Positions 24,155 through 33,004 of a stretch of 64,000 nt of DNA are shown here, in pieces. The first letter of the stretch is position 1; every line of letters starts with the position of its first letter. The translations under genes and the position numbers were made by a program. Under the pieces are notes generated by a model. The model had not been told where the DNA came from. It saw only the letters and a program-made list of their open reading frames with translations, and searched no databases. The stretch comes from Acidipropionibacterium virtanenii (GTDB lineage Bacteria > Actinomycetota > Actinomycetes > Propionibacteriales > Propionibacteriaceae): positions 3,368,873 through 3,432,872 of the forward strand of contig NZ_CP025198.1 in NCBI RefSeq assembly GCF_003325455.1. Reading direction: 5' to 3'.

Positions 24155-25138
24155 TCAGGAGGAGCTGCGCACCGTCAGGCTCGGCTGCACGACCGACTCG
24201 TGGCGTCCGGTCCTCCCGTCGCGCTCCAGCAGGGCCTCCATCGCCTGCCGGGCGAGTTCCCCGGTGTCCTGGGAGACCGAGGTGACGTCGAACTCGGGAC
24301 GCTGGGCCATGTAGGTGTCGTCGAATCCGATCACCGCGACGTCGCGTCCCGGCCTCAGCCCGGCGTCGCGCGCCACGGCCAGGGCGTCGATCGCGACCAG
24401 GTCGTTGTGGGCCACCACCGCGGCGCGCTCCCCCAGCCGCGGCAGGTACTCGCGCAGGGCCGCCGAGGCACCGTGCCCGGGCCGGCCCTCGACCCCGGCG
24501 AACGGCAGTCCGGCGGCCCCTGCGGCGGTCGCGAGCGCCTCCTGGCGCCGTTCGATCCAGACCTCGCCGTCGCCGACGTGCTCCGACAGCGAGACCACCG
24601 AGCGCCAGCCGCGCTCGACCAGATGGTCGGCGACCAGGCGGGCGGCGGCGTCCTCGTCGACGTGAACGGTGTCCAGGCTCTCCGAGGCGACGTCGGCGCC
24701 GATGAGCACGGTCAGCTGCGCCGTCGCCGCGACCTCCAGATCGGTCAGGGGCTGCACCGGGGAGACCATGATCACCCCGGCCACCCGCAACTCCCGGAAC
24801 CGGGTGAGAATGAGCGCCTCCCGCTCGCGGTCGTCGGAGGAGGTGGCCACCAGGGGCAGCAGTCTGAGGGTGGCGGCGTGGGCCTGGACGGCGTCGACCA
24901 CCCCCTCGAAGAAGGGGTTGCGCAGGTCGGGAAGAACGACGCCGAGCACCTGGGAGCGACCGGCGGCCAGCGTCGCGGCCCCCATGTCGCGGGTGTAGCC
25001 GAGCTCCTGAGCGGCGGCGATGATGCGGCGGCGGGATTCCTCGGCGACCATCGGCGAGCCGGAGAGCGCCAGGGAGACCAGGCCGCGTGAGACCCCGGCG
25101 ACGCGCGCGACATCGCTCTGAGTAGGGTTCTTTCCCAT
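24155..25138 (-). CDS. LacI-family transcriptional regulator
   Basis: A 327-residue repressor. The HTH reads TQSDVARVAGVSRGLVSLALSG with hinge helix AAQELGYTRDMGAATLA, followed by the periplasmic-binding-protein-like effector domain (VLPDLRNPFF, AVVAHNDLVAIDALAVA, VIGFDDTYMAQRPEF). It binds palindromic operators, usually releasing them when a sugar is bound. Its recognition helix (SRGLVS..L) is close to that of the regulator at 38980, and both genes lie next to TTAACGCGCGTTAA palindromes, so they may share this operator. It is transcribed toward the adjacent dehydrogenase-isomerase unit and ends at a 27-bp hairpin. Effector probably a polyol or sugar of this cluster. Confidence 0.88.
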   Translation of the reverse strand: MGKNPTQSDVARVAGVSRGLVSLALSGSPMVAEESRRRIIAAAQELGYTRDMGAATLAAGRSQVLGVVLPDLRNPFFEGVVDAVQAHAATLRLLPLVATSSDDREREALILTRFRELRVAGVIMVSPVQPLTDLEVAATAQLTVLIGADVASESLDTVHVDEDAAARLVADHLVERGWRSVVSLSEHVGDGEVWIERRQEALATAAGAAGLPFAGVEGRPGHGASAALREYLPRLGERAAVVAHNDLVAIDALAVARDAGLRPGRDVAVIGFDDTYMAQRPEFDVTSVSQDTGELARQAMEALLERDGRTGRHESVVQPSLTVRSSS

Positions 25139-25229
25139 TTGCGGCCTCCTCGGGCTGTTCTGACCGGGCCCAAGGATACGGCCGAGGGGGCCCGTCGGGC
25201 ACCCAACGCGGTGACACCGGGACGAGTCC

Positions 25230-25538
25230 TCATGACGCCGCCAGCCGGTGGGCGTCGTCGGCGATGGAGGCGAAGGCCACGTCGAAGGTCTGCCCGATGG
25301 TCCGGATCCTGCCGGCCTTCTGGGCGATCACGGCCCGGTGCCACTTGCCGTCGGTTCCCGAGTAAGTCCGGCAGAACAGTCGGCCGGCGACCACCACCGA
25401 CCAGAACCGAGTGAGGGTCCCGGTGGTGGTCATATCGGGATGGCTCAATGTGTCTGCCGCTCGGTCGTTACGAACGGGGGGGATGACGATGATGCGCCGG
25501 TCCCCGGCACGGTGCCAGTCCCTGACCGGGTCCCCCAC
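25230..25538 (-). CDS. DUF2255-family protein
   Basis: A 102-residue protein matching the DUF2255 pattern: [39 protein letters not shown] fits the family core of aromatic/Arg strands around residues 43-82, split here into shorter motifs [22 protein letters not shown] and AGRIR. Family function is unknown; distant similarity to flavin-binding nitroreductase-like folds has been suggested for such proteins. The GTG at 25538 is used because the residues before the later ATG (25433) also fit the family ([13 protein letters not shown]). It stands alone, 41 bases from the divergent acetyltransferase. Confidence 0.65.
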   Translation of the reverse strand: MGDPVRDWHRAGDRRIIVIPPVRNDRAADTLSHPDMTTTGTLTRFWSVVVAGRLFCRTYSGTDGKWHRAVIAQKAGRIRTIGQTFDVAFASIADDAHRLAAS

Positions 25539-25578
25539 AACACGTGCCTGTTGGAAGGAAGCCGCTTACCGTAGGGGC

Positions 25579-26187
25579 ATGAACACCGAGGACTTCCTCG
25601 CCGCCATGGACGCCGGCCGGCCCGCCACCGGCGGCAGCGATCTGGCCCAGACGATGGACGACCTGGCCGACGAGGCCATCCGGGAGTGCATGACACTGAA
25701 CACCCGGTACACCACGCCCGCCGAACGGGTCGAGATCATGTCGCGGATCACCGGCCGGCCGGTGCCGGCATCATTCCGCATCTTCCCGCCGTTCACCACC
25801 GACTGCGGCAAGAACATCCGCCTTGGCGAGCGGGTGTTCATCAACAGCGGCTGCCGATTCCAGGATCAGGGCGGCATCACGATCGGCGACGACGCTCTGG
25901 TCGGCCACAACACCGTCATCGCCACCCTCAACCACGACCTCGATCCTGAGTCCCGGGCCACAACGGTGCCCGGGCCGGTCGTGATCGGCAACAGCGTGTG
26001 GATCGGTGCGAATGCGACCATCCTGCCCGGGGTCACGATCGGCGACGGAGCCGTCGTCGCCGCGGGCGCGGTCGTCACCGGCGACGTGGCACCGCGCACC
26101 GTCGTCGGCGGCATCCCGGCACGCCTCATCCGGGAACTCGACGCCGCGCAGACACGCCTCGAAGCGGGGCCTCAGGCGGTCTCGTAG
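25579..26187 (+). CDS. Maa/NodL/LacA-type sugar O-acetyltransferase
   Basis: A 202-residue left-handed beta-helix acetyltransferase that transfers acetyl from acetyl-CoA to a sugar hydroxyl. Hexapeptide repeats are clear ([53 protein letters not shown]). The catalytic His lies in [10 protein letters not shown], and [12 protein letters not shown] is the typical C-terminal motif. The N-terminal helical segment with [16 protein letters not shown] corresponds to the Mac domain. ATG 25579 follows GTAGGGG. It is divergent from the DUF2255 gene and convergent with the LysR regulator. Acetylation may detoxify surplus sugars taken up by the neighbouring symporters (inference). Confidence 0.87.
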   Translation: MNTEDFLAAMDAGRPATGGSDLAQTMDDLADEAIRECMTLNTRYTTPAERVEIMSRITGRPVPASFRIFPPFTTDCGKNIRLGERVFINSGCRFQDQGGITIGDDALVGHNTVIATLNHDLDPESRATTVPGPVVIGNSVWIGANATILPGVTIGDGAVVAAGAVVTGDVAPRTVVGGIPARLIRELDAAQTRLEAGPQAVS

Positions 26188-26267
26188 ACGCGGATGTCCG
26201 GGTCGCCCTGCCACAGGGGCGACAGCCCGGCGGCCCTGAACACGGGCACACCCGTCGTGAACGGGCC

Positions 26268-27149
26268 TCACCCGGCCAGTCGCCCGGCCAGCTCCGCCAG
26301 TTCGCAGGCGGCCAGGGAATTCGGGTCCCAGACGGCCTCGTAGAAGATCTCCACATCCGTGTCGCCGTCGCGGATCGGCCGTCCCCCGTCAGGATCGCCT
26401 AGCCTGGACAGCGGCAGCAGCGCCGAGCCGATACCCAGCCTCGACCACTCCTCGAGCACCTGGTAGCTCGTCGCCTCGCCCGGGTAGTGGCGCACCGGTA
26501 CCCGCTCGGCCAGCAGGTCGCGGGTGAAGGTCGTCAGCCCGCACGTGTCGGGCATCATGATGAGATCCTTGCCGGCGAGGTCCTCCAGGGACGCCGGGCG
26601 TCCCCCGGATCCCCGCTCCTCGACCAGGACGACGGGTTCGGAGTCGATGACGCGGTGCTCGTAGCAGGGCATCGGCTCCACCGAGGGGATGACGATGATG
26701 TCCAGATCGCCGGCCACCAGAGCGTCCCGCAGATCGGCGAGATTGGCCTGGCGCAGCACCAGCCGCACCTCCTCGCCGTCGGCCCCCTCCAGTCCCCGCA
26801 CCGCATCCCTGGCCCTGGCGACCAGGGCGGGGTTGATGAGCGGGGAGACCCCCATCCGGACGACGCCGGTGGCCGGGGTGTCCCAGCGTCGGGCCTCGGC
26901 CGTCACGGTGTCGAGGGCCCGGACGGCGCGATCGATCAGCGGCAGCATCCTGTCGCCGAACGGAGTGGGGGCGACGCCGTGGCTGGTGCGGCTGAACAGC
27001 CGGTGCCCCAGCTGGGTCTCCAACCGGGCGATACCGTTGGACAGGGCCGGCTGGGTGACGCCGAGGGCCCTGGCCGCGGCGCTGAAGGAACCGGTCTCTG
27101 CGACCACCGAGGCGTATCGGAGCGCGTCCGGATTGAGTCGAGGAGCCAT
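26268..27149 (-). CDS. LysR-family transcriptional regulator
   Basis: A 293-residue LysR regulator. The N-terminal winged HTH spans about residues 5-65 (FSAAARALGVTQPALSNGIARLE). The effector domain begins with VVRMGVSPLINPAL and includes GDLDIIVIPSV and TCGLTTFTRDLL. It is divergent from the MFS transporter gene with only 72 bases between starts, the standard layout for a LysR regulator controlling its neighbour. The effector domain resembles the CysB/Cbl-like group only in outline and its ligand is unknown. The end lies about 80 bases from the convergent acetyltransferase. Confidence 0.88.
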   Translation of the reverse strand: MAPRLNPDALRYASVVAETGSFSAAARALGVTQPALSNGIARLETQLGHRLFSRTSHGVAPTPFGDRMLPLIDRAVRALDTVTAEARRWDTPATGVVRMGVSPLINPALVARARDAVRGLEGADGEEVRLVLRQANLADLRDALVAGDLDIIVIPSVEPMPCYEHRVIDSEPVVLVEERGSGGRPASLEDLAGKDLIMMPDTCGLTTFTRDLLAERVPVRHYPGEATSYQVLEEWSRLGIGSALLPLSRLGDPDGGRPIRDGDTDVEIFYEAVWDPNSLAACELAELAGRLAG

Positions 27150-27221
27150 AGCCAGACGTTATCCCCTCATTCCCGATGATGAGCGAGCGTTCACGCGGTG
27201 CCCCGATTATGCTGCCGGCCC

Positions 27222-28526
27222 GTGCGCAATGCTCCAGCAATCCGGGACGCCGCCGTTCCCGGCGACGTCACCGGCCCGACCGCCCGGCGCGTCCAGCGAC
27301 ACACCCTGATCGTCCTGTCGCTGACCCAGATCATCGGGGCCGTCGGGTCGGGCGTCGTGCCCTCGGTGGGGGTGCTGCTCGCCGAGCAGGTCACCGAGTC
27401 GCCGGTGTGGGCCGGCCTGGCCCGCACCGGAAGCACCCTGGGCGCCGCCGCCGCTGGTCTCCCCCTGGCGGCCCTGGCGGTCAGGCACGGCCGACGGTGG
27501 TCCCTGGGCACGGGCTGGACGGTTGCGGCGGCGGGCACCGCCCTGCTGGTGCTCGCCGCCCAGATGTCCAACCTGATACTCCTCATCGTCGGACTGTTCA
27601 TCACGGGAGTGGGCTCGGCGGCCCAGCTGCAGGCCCGGTTCGCCGCCACCGACCTGGCGGCCCCGGCCGGGAAGGGACGTGCGCTGAGCACGGTGGTCTG
27701 GGTGGGAGCGATCGGCTCGGTCCTCGGCCCCAACCTGGGCGGCCCGGGGCAGTGGCTCGCACGACTCCTCGGCCTGACCGACATGGCCGGGGCGTTCCTC
27801 CTCGCGGTCGGCTTCCTGCTGGCCTCCGGTATCGTCACCGCGCTGTGGCTGCGTCCCGACCCGCTGCTGTACGCCACGCGGCTGGCCACAGCCTCCCCTT
27901 CCCCCTCCCCGTCACCGGTGCCGGGGACGGGGCACCGCCGCCGGGCCGGACTCGGGGAGATCGCAGCGATCTGCCGCACGGACCGGGCCGCACTGCTGGC
28001 CCTGGTCGCGATCATCACCGCGCAGGCGGTGATGGTGACGGTGATGACGATGGCCCCGGTCCAGATGTCTCATCATGGTGGATCCCTGACAGTCGTCGGA
28101 CTGTCCATCAGCCTCCACATCCTGGGCATGTACGGCCTGGCACCGGTCTCGGGTCTGGTCTGCGACAGGTTCGGTACGCCCGCCGGCATCCTGATCGGCA
28201 TCGTGCTGTTCCTGGCCAGCTCCACCCTGACGCTGGTCGACGACGCTGATCTCACCGCGGTGGCCGTCGCTCTGGTACTGCTCGGCCTGGGCTGGTCGTT
28301 CATGAGTGTCGCCGGTTCGGCCGGCCTGTCCAGGGCCGTCACCGATCACAGCCGGGCCAGGGTGCAGGGACTGGCCGACACCGCGTCGAACGCCGCGGCC
28401 GCCATCGGCGCCTTCATCGGCGGCCCCCTGATGGCCGTGGCCGGCTACGACGGGCTGGGCGTGCTGGCCGCCGCCGCCCTGATCCCGGTCGGCGTCATCC
28501 TCGGCCGGAGTCGCCGGGAACGCTGA
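27222..28526 (+). CDS. Major facilitator superfamily transporter
   Basis: A 434-residue membrane protein with twelve predicted helices and a central cytoplasmic loop rich in Ser/Pro (ATASPSPSPSPVPG) near residue 225. Loop 2-3 shows an MFS motif-A-like VRHGRRWSLG. Its organisation matches drug:proton antiporter-type MFS proteins with efflux-like signatures. The GTG at 27222 is selected over GTG 27198 because the extension is not hydrophobic and lacks a ribosome site; both are uncertain. It is divergent from the LysR gene, its presumed regulator, and its 3' end overlaps the convergent second LysR gene by 32 bases. Substrate unknown. Confidence 0.8.
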   Translation: MRNAPAIRDAAVPGDVTGPTARRVQRHTLIVLSLTQIIGAVGSGVVPSVGVLLAEQVTESPVWAGLARTGSTLGAAAAGLPLAALAVRHGRRWSLGTGWTVAAAGTALLVLAAQMSNLILLIVGLFITGVGSAAQLQARFAATDLAAPAGKGRALSTVVWVGAIGSVLGPNLGGPGQWLARLLGLTDMAGAFLLAVGFLLASGIVTALWLRPDPLLYATRLATASPSPSPSPVPGTGHRRRAGLGEIAAICRTDRAALLALVAIITAQAVMVTVMTMAPVQMSHHGGSLTVVGLSISLHILGMYGLAPVSGLVCDRFGTPAGILIGIVLFLASSTLTLVDDADLTAVAVALVLLGLGWSFMSVAGSAGLSRAVTDHSRARVQGLADTASNAAAAIGAFIGGPLMAVAGYDGLGVLAAAALIPVGVILGRSRRER

Positions 28527-29430
28527 GAGATCCGGGCGGCCCGAGCACCTCTTGCAGGAACAGCGACGCGGGTTCGGGAAGCCTCCCGCGCGCCCACACG
28601 ACCTTCAGCGGCCTGGCCAGGCGCACCCGCGGATCCAGCGGCAGCTCGATCAGGGCGCCGGTGCGCAGCTGCTCGGCCACCGCCAGCCGTGAGATCGCCG
28701 CGGGCGCCCGCCCGGTCGCGGCGGCGGTCCTGATCGCCGAGGCGCTCGGCAGTTCGGCGGCCACCCGGGCGCCTCCCGGGATCGCCCGATCGATGACCGT
28801 CCTGGTCCCCGACCCGCGCTCCCGGACCAGCAGCGGCAGCCCGGCCAGCTCCTCGGCGGTCAGCGGCGGGCCGTCTGCGCGCTGATGCCCGGGCAGCGCC
28901 ACGATCACCAGCTCGTCGTGGTCGAATGTGCGGTAGTGCACGTCGCGCGGGCGCCCGAAGGACTCGATGAAGCCGAGATCGGCCCCCCTCTCGCGGATCC
29001 GCTCCAGGACGTGCTCGGAGTTCTCCATCCTCAACGAGACCTCGACGTCGGGGCGGTGACGCCGGAACCTCAGCAGGATCGGTGGCAGGACGTACTCGGC
29101 CACCGTGAGCGAGGCGCTGACCCGCACACTCGCCGAGCGGTGCCGACGCAGTGCCGTGAGGATCTCCTCGAGGTTCCGGTACGCCTCCAGCACCGGCTCC
29201 ACCGCAGACGCCACGGCCCTCCCGTCGTCGGTCAAGCGCGATCCGGCGGGCGACCGCTCGACGACCTGGACCCCGCGCTCCTTCTCGAAGACCCTCAGGG
29301 CGCGGGAGACATTGGGCTGGGCCAGTCCGAGGCTGCGAGCCACCGAACCGATCGAGGACCGTCCGGACTCGGCCTCCTGGCGGGCCAGCTCGGCCAGGAT
29401 GCGCAGCACTGAGGGATCGGGGTCTCGCAT
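28495..29430 (-). CDS. LysR-family regulator, YeiE/CysB-like, next to YeiH gene
   Basis: A 311-residue LysR regulator with HTH SIGSVARSLGLAQPNVSRALRVFEKERG (core LGLAQPNVSRAL) and an effector domain starting VRVSASLTVAEYVLP. The latter motif and the adjacent divergent yeiH-type transporter match the YeiE-YeiH pairing seen in many bacteria, where YeiE-type regulators control the putative sulfur-compound or sulfite-linked exporter. ATG 29430 follows GGGGGG. The frame extends upstream but those codons overlap the intergenic operator. Ligand not known. Confidence 0.85.
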   Translation of the reverse strand: MRDPDPSVLRILAELARQEAESGRSSIGSVARSLGLAQPNVSRALRVFEKERGVQVVERSPAGSRLTDDGRAVASAVEPVLEAYRNLEEILTALRRHRSASVRVSASLTVAEYVLPPILLRFRRHRPDVEVSLRMENSEHVLERIRERGADLGFIESFGRPRDVHYRTFDHDELVIVALPGHQRADGPPLTAEELAGLPLLVRERGSGTRTVIDRAIPGGARVAAELPSASAIRTAAATGRAPAAISRLAVAEQLRTGALIELPLDPRVRLARPLKVVWARGRLPEPASLFLQEVLGPPGSLSVPGDSGRG

Positions 29431-29442
29431 CCCCCCATCGTG

Positions 29443-29461
29443 CCATATCAGGTTGATATGG
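29443..29461. promoter_or_regulatory. Palindromic LysR-type operator CCATATCA-GGT-TGATATGG
   Basis: Perfect 8-bp arms with a 3-base centre between the divergent LysR and YeiH genes. It contains an ATC-N-GAT core in an otherwise GC-rich context. Proposed binding site of the adjacent LysR regulator. Confidence 0.65.
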
Positions 29462-29517
29462 GACGGTGGAGAACTGCCCTCTACCGCCACGCCGTCCCGC
29501 CCACCAGAGTGGAGCGG

Positions 29518-30639
29518 GTGAGTCCTGACACCGCCGAGTCCCCCGCCGCCGCACCCGTCCCCACCCACCCGGGCAGGCCCGGACCGCGCCGCCCCGGCGA
29601 TCTTCTCCGGCGCTGGTCAGCGCTCCTTCCCGGCATCGGCGTCTGCGCCGTCGCCACCGCGCTGGCCATGCTGGCCGCCCACCTCATCCCCTATCTCGGG
29701 GCGGTACTGATCGCCATCATCCTGGGCATCATCGTGCGCAATGCGGTGCCGGTGATCCCGGAGGCGCTGCAACCGGGCATCAACTTCACCGCCAAGACAC
29801 TGCTGCGCGCGGGCATCGTGCTGCTGGGATTCCGGCTGGCCCTGGGCGACGTCCTGGCCCTGGGATGGGGAGCCGTCGTCGTCATCGTGGCGGTGGTGAC
29901 GATCGGCTTCTCGGGAACGGTGCTCATGGGCCGGATCCTCGGTGTGCCGCGGGGCCTGAGTCTGCTCATCGGCGCCGGCTTCTCCATCTGCGGGGCCGCC
30001 GCGGTGGCCGGGGCCGCCGGCACCCTGAGGTCGAAGAAGGAGGACGTCACGGCCGCCGTCGCACTGGTCGTCCTCTTCGGAACCGCGATGATCGGGATCG
30101 TGCCCGCGACCGTCCATCTGCTCGGCCTGGATCCGCACATCGGCGGCATGTGGGCGGGAGCCTCCACCCATGAGGTGGGTCAGGTCGCGGCCATCGGCCA
30201 GATCCTCGGGCCCGATGCCCTCAAGACCGCCACTCTGGTGAAGCTCGGGCGGGTCGTCCTGCTGGCCCCGATGATGCTGGTGCTGAGTGCGATCGTGTCG
30301 CGCTCCCGCGCGCTCCAGTCCGATCCGCGTTCCCGCGCCGGTCTGGTGTCATCGACCCCCGGCGTCATCCCCGCCGGCCGCCCGCCGATCATCCCGCTGT
30401 GGGTCGCCGGATTCATCGTCGCGACCGCGATCGCCACCACCGGTGTCCTGCCCGCCTGGTTCACGGGCGCCGCCACGACCGGCCAGACCCTGCTGCTGAC
30501 CGCCGCAATGTTCGGCCTGGGATGCGGGGTGCACATGAGATCTCTGCTGCGCCTGGGACTGCGCCCGGTCCTGCTGGCCCTGCTGGCGACCTGCCTGGTC
30601 GCCGGAACCGCCGGTCTGGGGGTCTGGCTGCTGGTGTAG
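29518..30639 (+). CDS. YeiH/UPF0324-family membrane protein
   Basis: A 373-residue integral membrane protein with about ten to eleven hydrophobic helices. Family-defining segments include GINFTAKTLLRAGIVLLGFRLAL, LLIGAGFSICGAAAVAGAAG and WAGASTHEVGQVAAIG, all typical of the UPF0324 (YeiH) putative sulfate-exporter family. Longer runs are shown here only as signatures. GTG 29518 has GGAG five bases upstream and is preferred to a longer GTG at 29440, which would overlap the operator. It is divergent from a YeiE-like LysR regulator. Transport of sulfite/sulfur compounds is suggested for homologues but not proven. Confidence 0.85.
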   Translation: MSPDTAESPAAAPVPTHPGRPGPRRPGDLLRRWSALLPGIGVCAVATALAMLAAHLIPYLGAVLIAIILGIIVRNAVPVIPEALQPGINFTAKTLLRAGIVLLGFRLALGDVLALGWGAVVVIVAVVTIGFSGTVLMGRILGVPRGLSLLIGAGFSICGAAAVAGAAGTLRSKKEDVTAAVALVVLFGTAMIGIVPATVHLLGLDPHIGGMWAGASTHEVGQVAAIGQILGPDALKTATLVKLGRVVLLAPMMLVLSAIVSRSRALQSDPRSRAGLVSSTPGVIPAGRPPIIPLWVAGFIVATAIATTGVLPAWFTGAATTGQTLLLTAAMFGLGCGVHMRSLLRLGLRPVLLALLATCLVAGTAGLGVWLLV

Positions 30640-30790
30640 CCCATGGCGACGAAGCCCGGGTCCTTCCTCACCCGCTCACCCCCTGAATTGTGCGGACTTT
30701 TCACCTGGTACGTGCTAGATTTCTACTGGCCGTCAAGGCAGACGAGCGAATCCGTGTGGGCACCGCAGGCCCACGAATGTGAGGACAAGT

Positions 30791-31678
30791 ATGAGCGACA
30801 TCAAGCTGGGCATCGCACCCATCGGCTGGACCAACGACGACATGCCCACGCTGGGCGGGGAGACCACCTATCAGCAGATCCTCTCCGAGGTGGCGCTGTC
30901 GGGCTTCCAGGGCACCGAGATCGGCAACAAGTACCCCAAGGATCCGGCGATCCTCAAGCCCCAGCTCGAGATCCGCGGCATCAGGATCGCCGCCGCCTGG
31001 CACGGCCTGCACCTGACCACCGAGCCCTACGAGAAGGTCGAGGCCGAGTTCATCGCCTTCCGCGACTACATGGCGGCCCTGGGCGCCGACTGCATCAACG
31101 TCGCCGAGCAGGGCCACACCATCCAGGGTCGCCGTGACGTCGGAATCTTCGACGGCAAGCCCACCTACACCGACGAGGAGTGGGAGCGCCTGACCGCCGG
31201 GCTGGACAGGATCGGCGAGAGGGCCGCCGAGAAGGGCCTCATCATCGCCTACCACCACCACATGGGCACCGGCGTGCAGACCACCGCCGAGATCGACCGG
31301 CTGATGGCCGCCACCGACCCCTCCAAGGTGAAGCTGCTGCTGGACGTCGGCCATCTGCTGTTCTCCGGCGAGGACCCGGCCGCCATCGTCAACAAGTACG
31401 CCGACCGGATCGGCCACGTCCACCTCAAGGACGTCCGCCCCGCCATCGTGGAGAAGGCGAAGCAGGAGAAGCTGAGCTTCCTCGACTCGATCCTGGCCGG
31501 CGTCTTCACCATCCCCGGCGACGGCGAGACCGACTACGGCCCGCTGCTGCGTCCCGTCCTGGACGCCGGTTACCACGGCTGGTTCATGATCGAGGCCGAG
31601 CAGGATCCGGCGATCGCCGACCCCTTCGTCCAGGCGGTCAACGCCCGCAGGTACCTCAAGGACACCTTCGGGTTCTGA
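30791..31678 (+). CDS. iolE: Myo-inosose-2 dehydratase (IolE)
   Basis: A 295-residue TIM barrel that dehydrates 2-keto-myo-inositol to a diketone in inositol catabolism. It has the IolE signature IAPIGWTNDDMP near residue 8, then FQGTEIGNKYP, AYHHHMGTGVQT near 152 and FTIPGDGETDYGPL near 237, all hallmarks of IolE. Metal ligands are expected at Glu, Asp (LLDVGHLLFSGED), His (IGHVHLKDVRP) and a final Glu (FMIEAEQD). ATG 30791 follows GAGGAC. It is followed after 9 bases by a Gfo/Idh/MocA dehydrogenase, so the two form an operon of the inositol/polyol island. Confidence in the family is high. Confidence 0.9.
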   Translation: MSDIKLGIAPIGWTNDDMPTLGGETTYQQILSEVALSGFQGTEIGNKYPKDPAILKPQLEIRGIRIAAAWHGLHLTTEPYEKVEAEFIAFRDYMAALGADCINVAEQGHTIQGRRDVGIFDGKPTYTDEEWERLTAGLDRIGERAAEKGLIIAYHHHMGTGVQTTAEIDRLMAATDPSKVKLLLDVGHLLFSGEDPAAIVNKYADRIGHVHLKDVRPAIVEKAKQEKLSFLDSILAGVFTIPGDGETDYGPLLRPVLDAGYHGWFMIEAEQDPAIADPFVQAVNARRYLKDTFGF

Positions 31679-31687
31679 GGCGGCAGC

Positions 31688-32881
31688 ATGGAACCCATGG
31701 GAGTCGGGGTCATCGGCACCGGGGACATCTCCGACGTCTACCTGGCCAACCTCAACAAGTACCCGCAGGTCGTCAGGCTCGTCGCCGCCCAGAACCGCAC
31801 CCGGGCCAAGGCCGAACGGCAGGCCGCCCGGTACGGCATCGGCAGGGTCCACGACACCGTCGAGGAGCTGGTGGCCGATCCCGAGGTGGAGTTGGTGCTG
31901 AACCTCACCACCCCCGACGCCCACGCGGCGATCAACGACGCGGCCCTGGCCGCCGGCCGGCACGTCTACTCCGAGAAGCCCTTGGCCACCACCACGCAGG
32001 ATGCCCGCAGGACTCTGGATCATGCTCACGACTTGGGGTTGAGGTTGGGCTGCGCCCCCGACACCTGGCTGGGCGGGCGGGCCCAGACGATGCGCGAGAT
32101 CATCGACTCCGGGCAGGTCGGCGAGATCACCGCCGGGGTGGCGACCATCGTCTACCCCGGGCTGGAGTGGTTCCATCCCAGTCCCTTCCAGTCCTACCGG
32201 GCCGACGTGGGCCCGCTCGCCGACATCGGCATCTACTACGTCTCCGTGCTGGTCTCCCTGCTCGGCCCGGTGCGCCAGGTCGCGGCGATGGGCAAGAGGA
32301 CCTTCGACGAGCGCACCGCCCACTACGGGCCGATCGCCGGCCGGCCGATCCCCGTGGAGGTGGAGACCCACGTCTCGGCGAGCCTGCTGTTCGAGTCCGG
32401 GGCCATCGTCACACTGCTGGTGAGCACCGACGTCCCCGACTCCCAGCTGCCGCGCCTGGAGCTCTACGGCACCAGCGGCACTCTGTGCATGCCCGAGGCC
32501 GAGCCGATGGCCGGGCCGAACATCTTCGGCGGTCCGCTGTGGATCAGGACCCTCGACGAGGCCCGGTTCAAGGACATCCCCCGCCCCGACCCGATGCCCT
32601 GGACGGCGGCCGAGAACCATCACCGGTTCAACGAGACCGACTTCGGCGCAGACCCGTCGGTCCCCCGGATCAACAGTCGTGGCATCGGTCTGGTGGACGA
32701 GGTGCTCGCCATCGCCGAGGGACGCCCGATGCGCTGCTCCGGGGAACTCGCCCACCACGTCCTGGACGTCATCGAGTCGATCTACACGTCCTCGCGCCGA
32801 CGCCTTTTCGTCGACGTGGCCAGCAGCTGCCGGCGCCCGGCCCCGCTGCCGGCCGACTTCCCCGACTCCGAACCGGTCTGA
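31688..32881 (+). CDS. Gfo/Idh/MocA-family dehydrogenase
   Basis: A 397-residue NAD(P)-dependent dehydrogenase with Rossmann motif GVGVIGTGDISDVYLANL and EKP motif HVYSEKPLATTTQDA near residue 100. The substrate-domain His lies in PLADIGIYYVSVLVSL. It is encoded 9 bases downstream of iolE and co-transcribed. Together they suggest oxidation of a cyclic polyol or glycoside followed by dehydration. It is longer than classic IolG (about 335-340) and shares overall size with the dehydrogenase at 22673-23860. The C-terminal tail beyond residue 380 is Pro-rich. Substrate (myo-, scyllo-, chiro-inositol or other) cannot be assigned. Confidence 0.85.
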   Translation: MEPMGVGVIGTGDISDVYLANLNKYPQVVRLVAAQNRTRAKAERQAARYGIGRVHDTVEELVADPEVELVLNLTTPDAHAAINDAALAAGRHVYSEKPLATTTQDARRTLDHAHDLGLRLGCAPDTWLGGRAQTMREIIDSGQVGEITAGVATIVYPGLEWFHPSPFQSYRADVGPLADIGIYYVSVLVSLLGPVRQVAAMGKRTFDERTAHYGPIAGRPIPVEVETHVSASLLFESGAIVTLLVSTDVPDSQLPRLELYGTSGTLCMPEAEPMAGPNIFGGPLWIRTLDEARFKDIPRPDPMPWTAAENHHRFNETDFGADPSVPRINSRGIGLVDEVLAIAEGRPMRCSGELAHHVLDVIESIYTSSRRRLFVDVASSCRRPAPLPADFPDSEPV

Positions 32882-32946
32882 GGCTCCGGCCCCCGCCTCC
32901 CACCCAGCGGCCGGTTCCAGTGAGGCCGAACCACCCCGACACATGA

Positions 32947-32982
32947 TCAGTGCCCCGCCCAGAGGTCCGGACGAGGCACTGA
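32947..32982. terminator. Hairpin between convergent genes (8-bp arms, 20-nt loop)
   Basis: TCAGTGCC (32947-32954) pairs with GGCACTGA (32975-32982). It lies between the convergent dehydrogenase (ends 32881) and IolI-like gene (ends 33005). Confidence 0.5.
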
Positions 32983-33004
32983 CAGGGGTGGGGATGAGCA
33001 GAGC

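Noticed and set aside
30661..30790. Promoter for iolE
   Set aside because: TTGTGC and TAGATT can be picked out but their spacing (22 bases) is outside the normal range, and none of the island's operators is present, so no site is called.
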